From positions 1-47,459 of the forward strand of contig JAAETI010000055.1 of assembly GCA_024228555.1 (NCBI GenBank): a stretch of 47,459 nucleotides of DNA. The letters run 5' to 3'. Below are positions 45,011 to 47,459 of this stretch, piece by piece; the first letter of the stretch is position 1; each line of letters starts with the position of its first letter. The notes beneath the pieces are model-generated. The model was not told the origin of the DNA and made no database searches. It saw only the letters and a list, made by a program, of their open reading frames with translations. Origin of the DNA: a bacterium (GTDB lineage: Bacteria > Actinomycetota > Acidimicrobiia > Spongiisociales > UBA5794). The position numbers and the translations under genes are program-made.

Positions 45011-45378
45011 GGATCACTCCTCCTCATGTGAATCGATCCTAGACGTATCGAAGCCTGTCGATACTTGTGTCGTCGCCATGCGCGCCCGGACAGGCAGAGC
45101 TAGAACGCCTTTTGCGAGCAACCAGTTGGAGCCGAGCGAACCCGGTAATGCGAGCGCATTCACGATCGTTCACCGTCACGCCTCTGGATGTGTTCCATGC
45201 CCATCGACCATTCGATGCATCGACCTTTGGTCGTCATCCTCCCACTATTGCTCGATTGGCCGCTCTCGCTCGGTTGGCGGGAACGCCCACCCCCGATCAT
45301 CAGCGCCGATGCCGCCATCTTCCCGACATGTCCTTCCGGGTTGAGGCGAATGGGTGACTAGCGTGCCACTCGGCGTTG
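45011..45378. other. Intergenic region of 368 bases without a convincing gene
   Basis: The left end holds the leader of the PatB-type gene, with a perfect palindrome TATCGA-N6-TCGATA at 45046-45063 that may be an operator. A plus-strand open frame of 96 codons at 45067-45357 has no recognisable motif, no good ribosome binding site and an odd Pro/His/Arg/Ala composition; I do not call it a gene. Nothing else was recognised. Confidence 0.5.
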
Positions 45379-46221
45379 CTACATATGCCTGCCACCCGCT
45401 TGGGCTTTTGCGATGAACCGGAAAGCCTCGCGTCCGAACTGGTTCTCCATGCAGAAGAGGTCGTGTCCGCAGTTGGCGGCCAGGCGGGATACCTCAACAC
45501 CGTTGCGCTTGAGGTGATCCATGTATTTGTCTGCCCAGCCGGCCATGGCGCCCGACACCACCATCACGGGTGTGACGTTGAGTTGTGTTTCCTCGGCCAG
45601 AGCCCAGGGCGACCAGGGAAGAAATGTCGCCTCGGAGCCTCCGAACTGGTCCCTTGCGATGCTCGGTCGTCCGGCAGTCAAGGTCTCCCAGTCGTGGAGT
45701 GCACCGTCCCACACAATGATTCCACTGAACAGTTCCTGGTATTTCATGCCGAGGGTGGCTGCTCCGAAACCGCCCATCGAGAACCCTTGGATTGCTCGTG
45801 AGTCCCGGGTTGCGATGGTGCGCCAGGTTTGGTCGATGTGGGGGATTAGGTCCCGAATCACCTGCCTCGCCATGTCGATGCTTCCGTCGGACCACATGGT
45901 CATTCCGTGGGCGTCGTGGGGCGCGACGATGATCATTTGCTGGGATTCGCCGGCCCTCACCGACTCCTCATGGTGGGCGGCGACGACATTGATGTCTTTC
46001 CCGACCCACTTCCAGGGGCTCTTGGCTCCGTGAAGGTGAAGCAACACCGGATACCTGTCGGCTGATTCCTCGTAGTCGGGTGGCAAGTAGATGTAGAACT
46101 TCAGGCCCCCGGGACCGTCGGATTGGTGGATCGAGCCGTCCAGTGGCCGGGCCCTGTAGCGCACATAGGCCAACCCGGCACCCACCATCTGGCTCTTCCT
46201 CATCTGGTAGATCTCGGCCAT
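45379..46221 (-). CDS. Putative esterase, alpha/beta hydrolase fold
   Basis: The 280-residue hydrolase resembles the esterase D/putative esterase family: FYIYLPPDYEESADRYPVLLHLHG forms the first strand and oxyanion region, Ser148 in QGFSMGGFGAA is the nucleophile and the His in NCGHDLF is the likely base. No signal peptide is seen. Its ATG at 46221 lies two bases after the upstream stop codon, so it is the second gene of an operon with the SRPBCC gene. Confidence 0.85.
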   Translation of the reverse strand: MAEIYQMRKSQMVGAGLAYVRYRARPLDGSIHQSDGPGGLKFYIYLPPDYEESADRYPVLLHLHGAKSPWKWVGKDINVVAAHHEESVRAGESQQMIIVAPHDAHGMTMWSDGSIDMARQVIRDLIPHIDQTWRTIATRDSRAIQGFSMGGFGAATLGMKYQELFSGIIVWDGALHDWETLTAGRPSIARDQFGGSEATFLPWSPWALAEETQLNVTPVMVVSGAMAGWADKYMDHLKRNGVEVSRLAANCGHDLFCMENQFGREAFRFIAKAQAGGRHM

Positions 46222-46223
46222 TC

Positions 46224-46691
46224 TCAGGTCGCCAGTTCAGATGCTTTGGCCTCAGCGGAGGCGGCCAAGTCGTCGAGGAGTCGCTGGGTGCCCTTGGGAA
46301 GGCGTGACTCGAGACGCTTGCTGACCAACCCGGAGAAGAGGCCACCCTTGGCCTCCACAGCGGCGCTGAAGGTGAGCTTGGTGGTTTGGTCGTCGATGGC
46401 TTCTAGCTCGAAGCTCGATGTCGAGCCCTTGATGGGAATTCCCTTGGTGTCGAACACCGTGAGAACCATCTTCTCCTCTGGCACGTATTCGATGATCTCT
46501 TCCTTGATGCTGCCCAGCGGGGCCAGGTCACACGCCCTGCCGGCGCCCAGTCCGGTTGGTTCGTCGCTGGTGGAAACACTCGTCTTCACGGTCGAGGTGT
46601 AGTCGGCGATGTTCGCAAAATCGGCCACTACGGCCCACAGGACACTTCTTGGCGCCTTGGCGATGGTGCTGACGGTAAAGCTTGCTGACAT
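46224..46691 (-). CDS. SRPBCC family protein
   Basis: The 155-residue START-like protein begins SFTVSTIAKAPRSVLWAVVADFANIADYTSTVKTS and has the long C-terminal helix typical of polyketide cyclase-like proteins. It probably binds a hydrophobic ligand. GGAAGGA lies six bases before the ATG. It leads the esterase operon and is divergent from a TetR regulator. Confidence 0.78.
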   Translation of the reverse strand: MSASFTVSTIAKAPRSVLWAVVADFANIADYTSTVKTSVSTSDEPTGLGAGRACDLAPLGSIKEEIIEYVPEEKMVLTVFDTKGIPIKGSTSSFELEAIDDQTTKLTFSAAVEAKGGLFSGLVSKRLESRLPKGTQRLLDDLAASAEAKASELAT

Positions 46692-46717
46692 GGTCCATCC
46701 TTCCTATTCTTTACTGG

Positions 46718-46756
46718 ACATTTCAGAATGTAGCAGATAGATTACTGGTCGGTCAA
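46718..46756 (-). promoter_or_regulatory. Promoter of the SRPBCC-esterase operon with candidate TetR operator
   Basis: On the minus strand TTGACC (complement of 46751-46756) and TACATT (complement of 46727-46732) are spaced by 18 bases. The -10 overlaps a palindrome ACATT-TCAG-AATGT (46718-46731). TTACTGG occurs twice, at 46711 and 46742, 31 bases apart. This is a good candidate target for the divergent TetR protein. Confidence 0.5.
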
Positions 46757-46783
46757 GAACTATCTCTGTCGATTGGAAGCACG

Positions 46784-47395
46784 ATGGCGAGACCCAGAGA
46801 ATTCGACATCGACAAGGCAATAGAGGACATCTCCGACCAGTTTTGGGCGGAGGGATTCGAGTCATCGGGAATCACAGACATCGAGAAGGTGACCGGTGTT
46901 GCTCGAGCAAGCCTCTACGGAGCGTTCGGATCGAAGATGGAGATGCTGCACCAGGCGATCGACTTCTATCTGGACAACCGGGTCGAAGTGATCATCGGTC
47001 CTGTGGACGGAACCGGACTCGATGGTGTGGTCGACTTCTTCAGACGGTTTGCTGGCATCGTAAAGGCCAGGCCGGAACGAGCGGCCATGGGGTGCCTCAT
47101 GGTCAATTCGACCGTTGAGCTGGGCACTTCGGACCCGGGCGTCAATGAGCGCGCCGTTCGCTATCGGAACCGAATCCGGGGTGCCTTTCGATCGGCATTG
47201 GAGCAGGCATATGCCGATGGCGAGATCGATGGCCGGGTCAAGGAACACGCCGACCTCGCCTACATAATGCTGATGGGCCTATACGTGACGGTGAAAGGCG
47301 GCGCCTCCCCCGACGAGGTCCAGAACCTGTGCAACCTCGCCGTCGACACCACCGAATCCTGGAGAGTCACCACCCCAGAAGCCGTCGTCAACTAG
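46784..47395 (+). CDS. TetR family transcriptional regulator
   Basis: The 203-residue regulator starts MARPREFDIDKAIEDISDQFWAEGFESSGITDIEKVTGVARASLYGAFGSKMEMLHQAIDFYL, a standard TetR helix-turn-helix, with a C-terminal ligand domain (about 75-195) including ERAAMGCLMVNSTVEL. GGAA lies before the ATG at 46784; an upstream start at 46682 would add unrelated residues. It probably represses the divergent SRPBCC-esterase operon and itself in response to a small molecule. Confidence 0.9.
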   Translation: MARPREFDIDKAIEDISDQFWAEGFESSGITDIEKVTGVARASLYGAFGSKMEMLHQAIDFYLDNRVEVIIGPVDGTGLDGVVDFFRRFAGIVKARPERAAMGCLMVNSTVELGTSDPGVNERAVRYRNRIRGAFRSALEQAYADGEIDGRVKEHADLAYIMLMGLYVTVKGGASPDEVQNLCNLAVDTTESWRVTTPEAVVN

Positions 47396-47459
47396 CCGCA
47401 CATATCCTCATTCCTGAGCGGGTCTTGTTTGGCATGCCTCAGCGCCCGTGGCCTTCCCG

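Noticed and set aside
45067-45357. 96-codon plus-strand frame in the largest intergenic region
   Set aside because: No motif, no ribosome binding site and unlikely composition; could be decayed sequence but not a supported gene.

Overview
The window looks like a chromosomal stretch of an actinobacterium, probably of the class Acidimicrobiia. The grounds are a WhiB-family protein and a DUF3107 protein, an Arg/Gly/Asp-rich insertion in Rho, secreted proteins whose C-terminal S-layer-like repeats read GITxGCNPPxNxxFCP..VTRxQMAAF, and a gene order (argS-lysA-hom-thrC-rho-rpmE-prfA ... prmC-tsaC ... atp operon) that matches the Mycobacterium tuberculosis argS-to-atpC block as I recall it. The class assignment is inference.

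Layout. 1-6318 (+): three tandem paralogues encoding exported proteins built from Calx-beta repeats, a PKD-like domain and two or three S-layer-like repeats; the first is cut by the window edge. 6342-6445: three perfect hairpins between convergent genes. 6455-7732 (-): polyprenyl-phosphate sugar-1-phosphate transferase. 7832-8269 (+): SRPBCC protein. 8266-15515 (-): complete F1Fo ATP synthase operon atpZ-I-B-E-F-H-A-G-D-C. 15619-19067 (-): prmC-tsaC-methyltransferase-glyA. 19211-22280 (+): an alpha-oxoamine synthase gene followed by a ten-helix histidine kinase gene. 22277-31680 (-): argS-lysA-hom-thrC-rho-rpmE(type B)-yqhQ-prfA. 31757-31828 (+): tRNA-Arg(CCG). 32026-33706 (-): CPBP membrane protease and APH-fold kinase. 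33848-35728: convergent ku and NHEJ-type ligase with a 35-codon membrane ORF between them. 35758-36213 (-): yqeY. 36445-40705: redox and Fe-S themed genes (whiB, DUF3107, mrp, a SufR-like regulator) and a second histidine kinase. 40756-43871 (+): AhpD-like selenoprotein, M19 dipeptidase, lipoprotein, MDR oxidoreductase. 43868-45010 (-): MalY/PatB lyase. 45379-47395: esterase and SRPBCC genes divergent from a TetR regulator.

The strongest unusual signals are these. (1) The gene at 40756-41307 has an in-frame TGA exactly where the second cysteine of the AhpD CxxC motif should be, followed 11 nt later by a perfect 7-bp hairpin with a GGTCT loop, as expected of a bacterial SECIS; it is very probably a selenoprotein. 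(2) The alpha-oxoamine synthase/multi-helix kinase pair sits as an opposite-strand cassette inside a conserved housekeeping gene order and recalls CqsA/CqsS and LqsA/LqsS ketone signalling. (3) Two almost identical TGTGA-N6-TCACA palindromes stand in front of the atp operon and whiB, suggesting a shared CRP/GlxR-type regulator. (4) Three convergent gene pairs share their stop codons in the palindrome CTAG.

No insertion sequence, prophage, CRISPR array or rRNA was seen. No selenocysteine machinery genes and no response regulator lie in the window. All similarity statements are from motif reading; no database search was possible.
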